Below are positions 30,011 through 44,040 of a stretch of 64,000 bases of DNA, in pieces. A program made the translations under genes and the position numbers. Numbering within the stretch: the stretch's first letter is position 1; every line of letters begins with the position of its first letter. The notes beneath the pieces are model-generated. The model searched no databases and had not been told where the DNA came from. It worked only from the letters and a program-made list of their open reading frames with translations. This stretch comes from Archivesica marissinica. Taxonomy: Eukaryota; Mollusca; Bivalvia; Venerida; Vesicomyidae. The stretch is taken from contig CM026400.1 in the NCBI GenBank assembly GCA_014843695.1, positions 37,680,234 through 37,744,233 on the forward strand. Reading direction: 5' to 3'.

Positions 30011-33000
30011 AGTACCATCAATCAGGCGGAATATCAATGATGGTGCGTTATATCTAGGCACCTTTAATCAGGCGGAATATCAATGATGGTAGGCAATCTT
30101 TTAGCGCCTTCAATCAGGCGGAATATCAATGATGGTGCGCAATCTCTTAGCGCCTTCAACAAAGGCGGAATATCAATGATGATGCGCAATTACTTAGCGT
30201 CTTCAAACAGACGGAATATCAATGATGGTGTGCAATCTCTTAGTACCATCAATAAGTCGGTATATCAATGATGGTGTGCAATGTCTTAGTACCATCAATC
30301 AGGCGGAATATCAATGATGGTGTGTAATCTCTTAGTACCATCAATCAGGCGGAATATCAATGATGGTGTGCAATCTCTTAGTACCATCAATCAGGCGGAA
30401 TATAAATGATGATGTGTAATCTCTAAGCACCTTCAATGAGGCGGAAATCAATGATTGTGCGCAATCTCTTAGAGCTTTCAGTCAGGCGGAATATCAATGA
30501 TGGTGTGCAATCTCTTAGTGCCTTCAATCAGGCGGAATATCAATGATGGTGCGCAATTTCTTAGTGCCTTCAATTATCCGGAATATCAATGATGGTGCGC
30601 AATCTCTTAGTGCCTTCAATCAGGCGGAATATCAATGATGTTGTGCACTCTCTTAGCGCCGTCAATCAGATGGAATATCAATGATTGTGCGCAATTTCTT
30701 AGTGCCTTCAATCAGGCGGAATATCAATGATGGTGCGCAATCTCTTAGTACCATCAATCAATCGGAATATCAATGATGGTGTGCAATCTCTTAGTACCAT
30801 CAATCAGTCGGAATATCAGTGATGGTGTGCAATCTCTTAGAAACATCAATCAGGCGAAATATCAATGATGATGTGCAATCTCTTAGTTCTTTCAATCAGG
30901 CGGAATATCAATGAGGGTGTGCAATCTCTTAGTGCCTTCAATCAGGCCGAATATCAATGATGGTATGTAATCTCTTAGCGCCTTCAATAAGACGGAATAT
31001 CAATGATGGTGCGCAATTTCTTAGTGCCTTCAATCAGGCGGAAAATCAATGATGGTGCGCAATCTCTTAGTGCTTTCGGTCAGGCGGAATATCAATGATG
31101 GTGCGCAATCTCTTAGTACCATCAATCAGGCGGAATATCAATGATGGTGTGCAATCTCTTAGGACCATCAATCAGTCGGAATATCAATGATGGTGTGCAA
31201 TCTCTTAACGCCTTCAATCAGACGGAATATCAATGATGGTGCCAATCTCTTAGTACCATCAATCAGTCGGAATATCATTGATGGTGTGCAATCTCTTAGT
31301 ACCATCAATCAGGCGGAATATCATTGATGGTGTGCAATCTCTTAGTACCATCAATCAGTCGGAATATCAATGATATTGTGCAATCTCTTAGCGCCTTCAA
31401 TCAGACGGAATATCAATGATGGTGCCAATCTCTTAGTAACATCAATCAGGCTGAATATCAATGATGGTGTGCAATGTCTTAGTACCATTAATCAGGCGGA
31501 ATATCAATGATGGTGTGCAATCCCTTAGTACCATCAATCAGGCGGAATATCAATGATGGTGTGCAATCTCTTAGTACCATCAATCAGGCGGAATATCAAT
31601 GATGTTGTGCAATCTCTTAGTACCATCAATCAGGCGGAATATCAATGATGGTGTGCAATCACTTAGTACCATCAATCAGGCGGAATATCAATGATGGTGT
31701 GCACTCTCTTAGTACCATCAATCAGGCGGAATATCAATGATGGTGTGCAATCTCTTAGTACCATCAATCAGGCGGAATATCAATGATGGTGTTCAATCTC
31801 TTAGTACCATCAATCAGGCGGAATATCAATGATGGTGTGCAATCTCTTAGTACCATCAATCAGGCGGAATATCAATGATGGTGTGCAATCTCTTAGTACC
31901 ATCAATCAGGCGGAATATCAATGATGGTGTGCAATCTCTTAGTACCATCAATCAGGCGGAATATCAATGATGGTGTAATCTCTTAGTACCATCAATCAGG
32001 CGGAATATCAATGATGGTGTGCAATCTCTTAGTACCATCAATCAGGCGGAATATCAATGATGGTGTGCAATCTCTTAGTACCATCAATCAGGCGGAATAT
32101 CAATGATGGTGTGTCTATAGTACCATCAATCAGGCGGAATATCAATGATGGTGTGCAATCTCTTAGTACCATCAATCAGGCGGAATATCAATGATGGTGT
32201 GCAATCTCTTAGTACCATCAATCAGGCGGAATATCAATGATGGTGTGCAATCTCTTAGTACCATCAATCAGGCGGAATATCAATGATGGTGTGCAATCTC
32301 TTAGTACCATCAATCAGGCGGAATATCAATGATGGTGTGCAATCTCTTAGTACCATCAATCAGGCGGAATATCAATGATGGTGTGCAATCTCTTAGTACC
32401 ATCAATCATGCGGAATATCAATGATGGTGTGCAATCTCTTAGTACCATCAATCAGGCGGAATATCAATGATGGTGCGTAATCACTAGGCACCTTTAATCA
32501 GGCGGAATATCAATAATGGTGCGCAATCTCTTAGCGAATTCAATCAGTCGGAATATCAATGATGTTGTGCAATAACTTAGTACTATCAATCAGGCGGAAT
32601 ATCAATGACGTTGTGCAATCTCTTAATACCATCAATCAGGCGGAATATCATTAATGGTATGCACTCTCTTAGTACCATCAATCAGTCGGAATATCAATTA
32701 TGGTGTGCAATCTCTTAGTACCATCAATCATGCGGAATATAAATGATGGTGGGTAATCTCTTAGTACCTTCAATCAGGCGGAATATCAATGATGGTGTGC
32801 AATCTCTTAGTACCATCAATCAGGCGGAATATCAATGATGTTGTGCAATCTCTTACTACCATCAATCAGGCGGAATATCAATGATGGTGTGCAATCTCTT
32901 AATACTATCAATCAGGCGGAATATCATTGATGGTGTGCAATCTCTTAGTACCATCAATCAGGCGGAATATCAATGATGGTCTGTAATCTCTTAGTACCAT

Positions 33001-35185
33001 CAATCAGGCGGAATATCAATGATGGTGTGCAATCTCATAGTACCATCAATCAGGCGGAATATCAATGATGGTGTGCAATCTCTTAGTACCATCAATCAGG
33101 CGGAATATCAATGATGGTGTGCAATCTCTTAGTACCATCAATCAGGCGGAATATCAATGATGGTGTGCAATCTCTTAGTACCATCAATCAGGCGGAATAT
33201 CAATGATGGTGTGCAATCTCTTAGTACCATCAATCAGGCGGAATATCAATGATGGTGTGCAATCTCTTAGTACCATCAATCAGGCGGAATATCAATGATG
33301 GTGTGCAATCTCTTAGTACCATCAATCAGGCGGAATATCAATGATGGTGTTCAATCTCTTAGTACCATCAATCAGGCGGAATATCAATGATGGTGTGCAA
33401 TCTCTTAGTACCATCAATCAGGCGGAATATCAATGATGGTGTGCAATCTCTTAGTACCATCAATCAGGCGGAATATCAATGATGGTGCGCAATCTCTTAG
33501 TACCATCAATCAGGCGGAATATCAATGATGGTGTTCAATCTCTTAGTACCATCAATCAGGCGGAATATCAATGATGGTGTGCAATCTCTTAGTACCATCA
33601 ATCAGGCGGAATATCAATGATGGTGTGCAATCTCTTAGTACCATCAATCAGGCGGAATATCAATGATGGTGTGTAATCTCTTAGCACCTTCAATCAGGCG
33701 GAATATCAATGATGGTGTGCAATCTCTTAGTACCATCAATCAGGCGGAATATCAATGATGGTGTTCAATCTCTTAGTACCATCAATCAAGCGGAATATCA
33801 ATGATGGTGTGTAATCACTTAGCGCCCTCAATCAGGCGGAATATCAATGATGGTGTGCAATCTCTTAGAACCATCAATCAGGCGGAATATCAATGATGGT
33901 GTGCAATCAGTTAGTACCATCAATCAGTCGGAATATCAATGATGGTGTGCAATCTCTTAGTACCATCAATCAGGCGAAATATCAATGATGATGTGCAATC
34001 TCTTAGTGCTTTCAATCAGGCGGAATATCAATGAGGGTGTGCAATCTCTTAGTGCCTTCAATCAGGCCGAATAACAATGATTGTATTTAATCTCTTAGCG
34101 CCTTCAATCAGACGCAATATCAATGATGGTGCGCAATTTCTTAGTGCCTTCAATCAGGCGGAAAATCAATGATGGTGCGCAATCTCTTAGTGCTTTCGGT
34201 CAGGCGGAATATCAATGATGGTGCGCAATCTCTTAGTACCATCAATCAGGCGGAATATCAGTGATGGTGTGCAATCTCTTAGTACCATCAATCAGGCGGA
34301 ATATCAATGATGGTGTGCAATCTCTTAGTACCATCAATCAGGCGGAATATCAATGATGGTGTAATCTCTTAGCGCCTTCAATCAGGCGGAATATCAATGA
34401 TGGTGTGCAATCTCTTAGTACCATCAATCAGGCGAAATATCAATGATGGTGTTCAATCTCTTAGTACCATCAATCAGGCGGAATATCAATGATGGTGTGC
34501 AATCACTTAGTACCATCAATCAGGCGCAATATCAGTGATGGTGTGCATTCTCTTAGTACAATCAATCAGGCGGAATATCAATGATGGTGTGCAATCTCTT
34601 AGTACCATCAATCAGGCGGAATATCAATGATGGTGTGCAATATCTTAGTACCATCAATCAGGCGGAATATCAATGATGGTGTGCAATCTCTTAGTACCAT
34701 CAATCAGGCGGAATATCAATGCTGGTGTGCAATCTCTTAGTACCATCAATCAGGCGGAATATCAATGATGGTGTGCAATCTCTTAGTACCATCAATCAGG
34801 CGGAATATCAATGATGGTGTGCAATCTCTTAGTACCATCAATCAGGCGGAATATCAATGATGGTGTGCAATCTCTTAGTACCATCAATCAGGCGGAATAT
34901 CAATGATGGTGTGCAATCTCTTAGTACCATCAATCAGGCGGAATATCAATGATGGTGTGCAATCTCTTAGTACCATCAATCAGGCGGAATATCAATGATG
35001 GTGTGCAATCTCTTAGTACCATCAATCAGGCGGAATATCAATGATGGTGTGCAATCTCTTAGTACCATCAATCAGTCGGAATATCAGTGATGGTGTGCAA
35101 TCTCTTAGTACCATCAATCAGGCGGAATATCAATGATGGTGCCAATCTCTTAGTACCATCATCAGTCGGAATATCAATGATGGTG

Positions 35186-35533
35186 ATTAGATGTAACGTA
35201 CCTATTTATAACGTTAATCTGTCCAGACTATAATGTATTAGATGTAATGTACCTATTTATAACGTTAATCTGTCCAGACTATAATGTATTAGATGTAACG
35301 TACCAATTTATAACGTTAATCTGTCCGGACTATAATGTATTAGATATAACGTTAATCTGTCCAGACTATAATGTTGTAACGTACCCATTTATAACGTTAA
35401 TCTGTCCAGACTATAATGTATTAGATGTAACGTACCCATCTATAACGTTAATCTGTCCAGACTATAATGTTGTAACGTACCCATCTATACCGTTAATCTG
35501 TCCAGACTATAATGTATTAGATGTAACGTACCC
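35186..35533. repeat. Short 51-bp satellite, about 7 copies
   Basis: A separate tandem repeat with unit words GATGTAACGTACCTATTTAT, AACGTTAATCTGTCCAGACT and ATAATGTATTA. Some copies are shortened (for example ATGTTGTAACG, which lacks the ATTAGATG part). It contains the palindrome TAACGTTA. It abuts the 46-bp array without spacer at 35185/35186 and the 48-bp array at about 35533. Its ATTAGAT is shared with the 48-bp monomer, possible microhomology at the switch. Confidence 0.93.
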
Positions 35534-36233
35534 GGATCGTATTACGTAAAACCATTAGATATATTGTTTGTACATGTAGCGATATCGTATTACGTAAAAC
35601 CATTAGATCTATTGTTTATACATGTAAAGATATAGTATTACGTAAAACCATTAGATATATTGTCTGTACATGTAGCGATATCGTATTACGTAAAACCATT
35701 AGATATATTGTTTATACATGTAGCGATATCGTATTACGTAAAACCATTAGATCTATTGTTTGTACATGTAGCGATATCGTATTACGTAAAACCATCAGAT
35801 CTATTGTTAATACATGTAGCGATATCGTATTTCGTAAAACAATTAGATCTATTGTTTAACAACAAACAACAACACCAAACATACATGTAGCGATATCGTA
35901 TTACGTAAAACCATTAGATATATTGTTTGTACATGTAGCGATATCGTATTACGTAAAACCATTAGATATATTGTTTATACATGTAGCGATATCGTATTAC
36001 GTAAAACCATTAGATCTATTGTTTATACATGTAGCGATATCGTATTACGTAAAACCATTAGATCTATTGTCTGTACATGTAACGATATCGTATTACGTAA
36101 AACCATTATATCTATTGTTTGTACATGTAGCGATATCGTATTACGTAAAACCATTAGATCTATTGTTTGTACATGTAGCGATATCGTATTACGTAAAACC
36201 ATTAGATATATTGTTTGCACATGTAGCGATATC

Positions 36234-37233
36234 NNNNNNNNNNNNNNNNNNNNNNNNNNNNNNNNNNNNNNNNNNNNNNNNNNNNNNNNNNNNNNNNNNN
36301 NNNNNNNNNNNNNNNNNNNNNNNNNNNNNNNNNNNNNNNNNNNNNNNNNNNNNNNNNNNNNNNNNNNNNNNNNNNNNNNNNNNNNNNNNNNNNNNNNNNN
36401 NNNNNNNNNNNNNNNNNNNNNNNNNNNNNNNNNNNNNNNNNNNNNNNNNNNNNNNNNNNNNNNNNNNNNNNNNNNNNNNNNNNNNNNNNNNNNNNNNNNN
36501 NNNNNNNNNNNNNNNNNNNNNNNNNNNNNNNNNNNNNNNNNNNNNNNNNNNNNNNNNNNNNNNNNNNNNNNNNNNNNNNNNNNNNNNNNNNNNNNNNNNN
36601 NNNNNNNNNNNNNNNNNNNNNNNNNNNNNNNNNNNNNNNNNNNNNNNNNNNNNNNNNNNNNNNNNNNNNNNNNNNNNNNNNNNNNNNNNNNNNNNNNNNN
36701 NNNNNNNNNNNNNNNNNNNNNNNNNNNNNNNNNNNNNNNNNNNNNNNNNNNNNNNNNNNNNNNNNNNNNNNNNNNNNNNNNNNNNNNNNNNNNNNNNNNN
36801 NNNNNNNNNNNNNNNNNNNNNNNNNNNNNNNNNNNNNNNNNNNNNNNNNNNNNNNNNNNNNNNNNNNNNNNNNNNNNNNNNNNNNNNNNNNNNNNNNNNN
36901 NNNNNNNNNNNNNNNNNNNNNNNNNNNNNNNNNNNNNNNNNNNNNNNNNNNNNNNNNNNNNNNNNNNNNNNNNNNNNNNNNNNNNNNNNNNNNNNNNNNN
37001 NNNNNNNNNNNNNNNNNNNNNNNNNNNNNNNNNNNNNNNNNNNNNNNNNNNNNNNNNNNNNNNNNNNNNNNNNNNNNNNNNNNNNNNNNNNNNNNNNNNN
37101 NNNNNNNNNNNNNNNNNNNNNNNNNNNNNNNNNNNNNNNNNNNNNNNNNNNNNNNNNNNNNNNNNNNNNNNNNNNNNNNNNNNNNNNNNNNNNNNNNNNN
37201 NNNNNNNNNNNNNNNNNNNNNNNNNNNNNNNNN
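36234..37233. other. Assembly gap, exactly 1,000 N
   Basis: Placeholder gap within the 48-bp satellite; both sides are the same repeat. The real length is unknown. The sequence just after it (37234-37870) has many small deletions, suggesting poor consensus quality next to the gap. Confidence 0.99.
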
Positions 37234-37860
37234 GTAAAACCATTATATCTATTGTTTGTACATGTAGCGATATCTTATTATGTAAAACCATTAGATATAT
37301 TGTTTGTACATGTAGCGATATCTTATTATGTATAATCATTAGATCTATTGTTTGTACATGTAGATATATATTATTATGTATAATCATTAGATCTATTGTG
37401 TGTACATGTACGATATCGGATTATGTAAAACCATTAGATCTATTGTTTTACTCTAGCGATATCGTATTACTTTAAAACCATTAGACTATTGTTTACAGAT
37501 AAGGTTATTGTGTAAACGATTAGATCTTATTGTTTGGTATATAGCGTATTGTGTAAAACGATTAGATCTATTGTTTGTAGATAGTTTTATTGTGTAAAAC
37601 CATTTAGATATTTGATAACAGATAGGTGTATTGTTAAAACCATTAGATCTATTGTTTGTACTTGTAGCATATCGTATTGTGTAAAACCATTAGATCTATT
37701 GTTTATACATGTAGCGATATCGTATTACGTAAAACCATTAGATCTATTGTTTGTACATGTAGCGATATCGTATTACGTAAAACCATTAGATCTATTGTTT
37801 GTACATGTAGCGATATCGTATTAGTAAAACCATTAGATTATTGTTTGTAATGTAGCGATG

Positions 37861-39180
37861 TGTAAAACCATTAGATCTATTGTTTATACATGTAGCGATA
37901 TCGTATTACGTAAAACCATTAGATCTATTGTTTGTACATGTAGCGATATCGTATTACGTAAAACCATTAGATCTATTGTTTGTACATGTAGCGATATCGT
38001 ATTACGTAAAACCATTAGATCTATTGTTTGTACATGTAGCGATATCGTATTACGTAAAACCATTAGATCTATTGTTTGTACATGTAGCGATATCGTATTA
38101 CGTAAAACCATTAGATCTATTGTTTGTACATGTAGCGATATCGTATTACGTAAAACCATTAGATCTATTGTTTGTACATGTAGCGATATCGTATTACGTA
38201 AAACCATTAGATCTATTGTTTGTACATGTAGCGATATCGTATTACGTAAAACCATTAGATCTATTGTTTATACATGTAGCGATATCGTATTACGTAAAAC
38301 CATTAGATCTATTGTTTGTACATGTAGCGATATCGTATTACGTAAAACCATTAGATCTATTGTTTATACATGTAGCGATATCGTATTACGTAAAACCATT
38401 AGATCTATTGTTTGTACATGTAGCGATATCGTATTACGTAAAACCATTAGATCTATTGTTTGTACATGTAGCGATATCGTATTACGTAAAACCATTAGAT
38501 CTATTGTTTGTACATGTAGCGATATCGTATTACGTAAAACCATTAGATCTATTGTTTGTACATGTAGCGATATCGTATTACGTAAAACCATTAGATCTAT
38601 TGTTTGTACATGTAGCGATATCGTATTACGTAAAACCATTAGATCTATTGTTTATACATGTAGCGATATCGTATTACGTAAAACCATTAGATCTATTGTT
38701 TGTACATGTAGCGATATCGTATTACGTAAAACCATTAGATCTATTGTTTGTACATGTAGCGATATCGTATTACGTAAAACCATTAGATCTATTGTTTGTA
38801 CATGTAGCGATATCGTATTACGTAAAACCATTAGATCTATTGTTTGTACATGTAGCGATATCGTATTACGTAAAACCATAGATCTATTGTTTTACATTGT
38901 TTTACATGTAGCGATATCGTATTACGTAAAACCATTAGATCTATTGTTTGTACATGTAGCGATATCGTATTACGTAAAACCATTAGATCTATTGTTTATA
39001 CATGTAGCGATATCGTATTACGTAAAACCATTAGATCTATTGTTTGTACATGTAGCGTATCGTATTACGTAAAACCATTATATCTATTGTTTGTACATGT
39101 AGCGATATCGTATTACGTAAATCCATTAGATCTATTGTTTGTACATGTAGCGATATCGTATTACGTAAAACCATTAGATC
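37861..39180. repeat. Homogeneous run of 48-bp monomers
   Basis: About 27 consecutive copies of the 48-bp monomer differ almost only by GTTTGTACATG versus GTTTATACATG. Three frames stay open through most of it (for example 37880-38881 on the plus strand) simply because the unit is 16 codons. Confidence 0.9.
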
Positions 39181-42100
39181 TATTGTTTATACATGTAGCG
39201 ATATTATAGTATGTAAAACGATTAGATTTATTGTTTGTAGATATAGCCTATTGTGTAAAACCATTAGATCTATTGTTTGTAGATATAGCGTATTGTGAAA
39301 AACCATTAGATCTATTGTTTGTAGATATAGCGTATTGTGTAAAACCATTAGATCTATTGTTTGTAGATATAGCGTATTGTGTAAAACCATTAGATCTATT
39401 GTTTGTAGATATAGCTTATTGTGTAAAACCATTAGATCTATTGTTTGTACATGTAGTTAAATTGTATTGTGTAAAACCATTAGATCTATTGTTTGTACAT
39501 GTAGTTAAATTGTATTGTGTAAAACCAATAGATATATTGTTTGTACATGTAGTTCAATTGTGTTGTGTAAAATCATTAGATCTATTGATTACAGATATAT
39601 AGTATTGTGTAAAACCATTAGATCTATTGTTTGTAGATACAGTGATATCTTAGTATGTAAAACCATTAGATCGATCGTCAATAAACGTAGCGATATCGTA
39701 TTATGTAAAGCAATTAGATATATTGTCTGTACATGTAGCGATATCGTATTATGTAAAGCAATTAGATATATTGTTTGTACACGTAGCGATATCGCATTAT
39801 GTAAAGCAATTAGATATATTGTTTGTATACGTAGCGATATCGTATTACGTAAAACCATTAGATATATTGTTTGTACATGTAGCGATATCGCATTATGTAA
39901 AGCAATTATATATATTGTTTGTATATGTAGCGATATCGTATTACGTAAAACCATTAGATCTATTGTTTGTACATGTAGCGATATCGTATTACGTAAAACC
40001 ATTAGATCTATTGTTTGTACATGTAGCGATATCGTATTACGTAAAACCATTAGATATATTGTTTGTACATGTAGCGATATCGTATTACGTAAAACCATTA
40101 GATATATTGTTTATACATGTAGTGATATCGTATTACGTAAAACCATTAGATCTATTGTCTGTACATGTAGCGATATCGTATTACGTAAAACCATTAGATC
40201 TATTGTTTATACATGTAGCGATATCGTATTACGTAAAACCATTAGATCTTTTGTTTGTACATGTAGCGATATCGTATTACGTAAAACCATTATATCTATT
40301 GTTTGTACATGTAGCGATATCGTATTATGTAAAACCATTAGATCTATTGTTTGTACATGTAGCGATATCGTATTACGTCAAACCATTAGATCTATTGTTT
40401 ACAGATATAGCGTATTGTGTAAAACGATTAGATCTATTGTTTGTAGATATAGCGTATTATGTAAAACGATTAGATCTATTGTTTGTAGATATAGTGTATT
40501 GTGTAAAACCATTATATATATTGTTTACAGATAAGGCGTATTGTGTAAAACCATTAGATCTATTGTTTGTACATGTAGCGATATGGTATTACGTAAAACC
40601 ATTAGATCTATTGTTTGTACATGTAGCGATATCGTATTACGTAAAACCATTAGATCTATTGTTTGTACATGTAGCGATATCGTATTACGTAAAACCATTA
40701 GATCTATTGTTTGCACATGTAGCGATATCGTATTACGTAAAACCATTAGATCTATTGTTTATACATGTAGCGATATCGTATTACGTAAAACCATTATATC
40801 TATTGTTTGTACATGTAGCGATATCGTATTACGTAAAACCATTATATCTATTGTTTGTACATGTAGCGATATCGTATTACGTAAATCCATTAGATCTATT
40901 GTTTGTACATGTAGCGATATCGTATTACGTAAAACAATTAGATCCATTGTTTATACATGTAGCGATATTATAGTATGTAAAACCATTAGATCTATTGTTT
41001 GTAGATATAGCGTATTGTGTAAAACGATTAGATCTATTGTTTGTAGATATAGCGTATTGTGTAAAACCATTAGATCTATTGTTTGTAGATATAGCTTATT
41101 GTGTAAAACCATTAGATATATTGTTTGTATATATAGCGTATTGTGTAAAACGATTAGATTTATTGTTTGTAGATATAGCCTATTGTGTAAAACCATTAGA
41201 TCTATTGTTTGTAGATATAGCGTATTGTGAACAACCATTAGATCTATTGTTTGTAGATATAGCGTATTGTGTAAAACCATTAGATCTATTGTTTACAGAT
41301 ATATGGTATTGTGTAAAACCATTAGATCTATTGTTTACAGATATAGCGTATTGTGTAAAACCATTAGATCTATTGTTTGTAGATATAGCGTATTGTGTAA
41401 AACCATTAGATCTATTGTTTGTAGATATAGCGTATTGTGTACAACCATTAGATATATTGTTTGTAGATATAGCTTATTGTGTAAAACCATTAGATCTATT
41501 GTTTGTACATGTAGTTAAATTGTATTGTGTAAAACCATTAGATCTATTGTTTGTACATGTAGTTAAATTGTATTGTGTAAAACCAATAGATCTATTGTTT
41601 GTACATGTAGTTAAATTGTGTTGTGTAAAATCATTAGATCTATTGATTACAGATATATCGTATTGTGTAAAACCATTAGATCTATTGTTTGTAGATACAG
41701 TGATATCTTAGTATGTAAAACCATTAGATCGATCGTCAATAAACGTAGCGATATCGTATTATGTAAAGCAATTAGATATATTGTTTGTACACGTAGCGAT
41801 ATCGCATTATGTAAAGCAATTAGATATATTGTTTGTATACGTAGCGATATCGTATTACGTAAAACCATTAGATATATTGTTTGTATATGTAGCGATATCG
41901 TATTACGTAAAACCATTAGATCTATTGTTTGTACATGTAGCGATATCATATTACGTACAACCATTATATCTATTGTTTATACATGTAGCGATATCGTATT
42001 ACGTAAATCCATTAGATATATTGTTTGTACATGTAGCGATATCGTATTACGTAAAACCATTAGATATATTGTTTGTACATGTAGCGATATCGTATTACGT

Positions 42101-42486
42101 AAAACCATTAGATATATTGTTTGTACATGTAGCGATATCGTATTACGTAAAACCATTAGATCTATTGTTTATACATGTAGCGACATCGTATTACGTAAAA
42201 CCATTATATCTATTGTTTGTACATGTAGCGATATCGTATTACGTAAAACCATTAGATCTATTGTTTGTACATGTAGCGATATCGTATTATGTAAAACCAT
42301 TAGATCTATTGTTTGTACATGTAGCGATATCGTATTACGTAAAACCATTATATCTATTGTTTACAGATATAGCGTATTGTGTAAAACGATTAGATCTATT
42401 GTTTGTAGATATAGCGTATTGTGTAAAACGATTAGATCTATTGTTTGTAGATATAGTGTATTGTGTAAAACCATTAGATATATTGT

Positions 42487-44040
42487 TTACAGATAAGGCG
42501 TATTGTGTAAAACCATTAGATCTATTGTTTGTACATGTAGCGATATCGTATTACGTAAAACCATTAGATCTATTGTTTGTACATGTAGCGATATCGTATT
42601 AGGTAAAACCATTAGATCTATTGTTTGTAGATATAACGTATTGTGTAAAACCATTAGATCTATTGTTTGTACATGTAGCGATATCGTATTACGTAAAACC
42701 ATTAGATCTATTGTTTGTACATGTAGCGATATCGTATTATGTAAAACCATTAGGTCTATTGTTTATACATGTAGCGATATTATAGTATGTAAAACCATTA
42801 GATCTATTTTTTGTAGATATAGCGTATTGTGTAAAACCATTAGATCTATTGTTTGTAGATATAGCGTATTGTGTAAAACGACTAGATCTATTGTTTGTAG
42901 ATATAGCGTATTGTGTAAAACCATTAGATCTATTGTTTGTAGATATAGCGTATTGTGTAAAACCATTATATCTATTGTTTGTAGATATAGCGTATTGTGT
43001 AAAACCATTAGATCTATTGTTTGTAGATATAGCGTATTGTGTAAAACCATTAGATCTATTGTTTACAGATATAGCGTATTGTGTAAAACCATTAGATCTA
43101 TTGTTTACAGATATAGCGTATTGTGTAAAACGATTAGATCCATTGTTTGTAGATATAGCGTATTGTGTAAAACCATTAGATCTATTGTTTGTAGATATAG
43201 CGTATTGTGTAAAACCATTAGATATATTGCTTGTAGATATAGCGTATTGTGTAAAACGATTAGATTTATTGTTTGTAGATATAGCCTATTGTGTAAAACC
43301 ATTATATCTATTGTTTACAGATATAGCGTATTGTGTAAAACGATTAGATCTATTGTTTGTAGATATAGCGTATTGTGTAAAACGATTAGATCTATTGTTT
43401 GTAGATATAGTGTATTGTGTAAAACCATTAGATATATTGTTTACAGATAAGGCGTATTGTGTAAAACCATTAGATCTATTGTTTGTACATGTAGCGATAT
43501 CGTATTACGTAAAACCATTAGATCTATTGTTTGTACATGTAGCGATATCGTATTAGGTAAAACCATTAGATCTATTGTTTGTAGATATAACGTATTGTGT
43601 AAAACCATTAGATCTATTGTTTGTACATGTAGCGATATCGTATTACGTAAAACCATTAGATCTATTGTTTGTACATGTAGCGATATCGTATTATGTAAAA
43701 CCATTAGGTCTATTGTTTATACATGTAGCGATATTATAGTATGTAAAACCATTAGATCTATTTTTTGTAGATATAGCGTATTGTGTAAAACCATTAGATC
43801 TATTGTTTGTAGATATAGCGTATTGTGTAAAACGACTAGATCTATTGTTTGTAGAATAGCGTATTGTGTAAAACCATTAGAGATCTATTGTTTGTAGATA
43901 TAGCGTATTGTGTAAAACCATTAGATCTATTGTTTGTAGATATAGCGTATTGTGTAAAACCATTAGATCTATTGTTTGTAGATATAGCGTTTGTGTTTGT
44001 TTTGTTTTGTTGTTTTGATCTATTGTTTGTAGATATAGCG
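42487..44040. repeat. 954-bp higher-order repeat of 48/42-bp monomers
   Basis: The segment beginning with the rare AGATAAGGCGTATTGTG at about 42490 recurs at about 43444, an offset of 954 bp. This equals 17 x 42 + 5 x 48. The shared order of rare variants (TATTAGGTAAAACC, TATAACGTATTG, ATTAGGTCTATTG, TCTATTTTTTGTAG) supports duplication of a block. The second copy degrades from about 43850. Confidence 0.85.

Larger units (their letters stand above)
12676..35185. repeat. 46-bp satellite, about 22.5 kb
   Basis: Roughly 490 head-to-tail copies of a 46-bp unit made of GGCGGAATATCAATGATGGT, GTGCAATCTCTTAG, then TACCATCAATCA. Two main monomer classes are visible. Class A ends TACCATCAATCAGG and usually has GTGTGCAATC. 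Class B ends GCGCCTTCAATCAG and usually has GTGCGCAATC. In class A the arms TGATGGT and ACCATCA can pair, giving a 7-bp stem with a 15-nt loop; class B loses this. Frames of 60-70 codons arise locally but the unit is not a multiple of three, so none is long. No gene or foreign insertion is visible inside the array. Confidence 0.98.

Noticed and set aside
12676..35185. Possible CRISPR array
   Set aside because: The repeats are directly adjacent with no unique spacers, in a eukaryotic sequence with introns and LINEs. It is satellite DNA.
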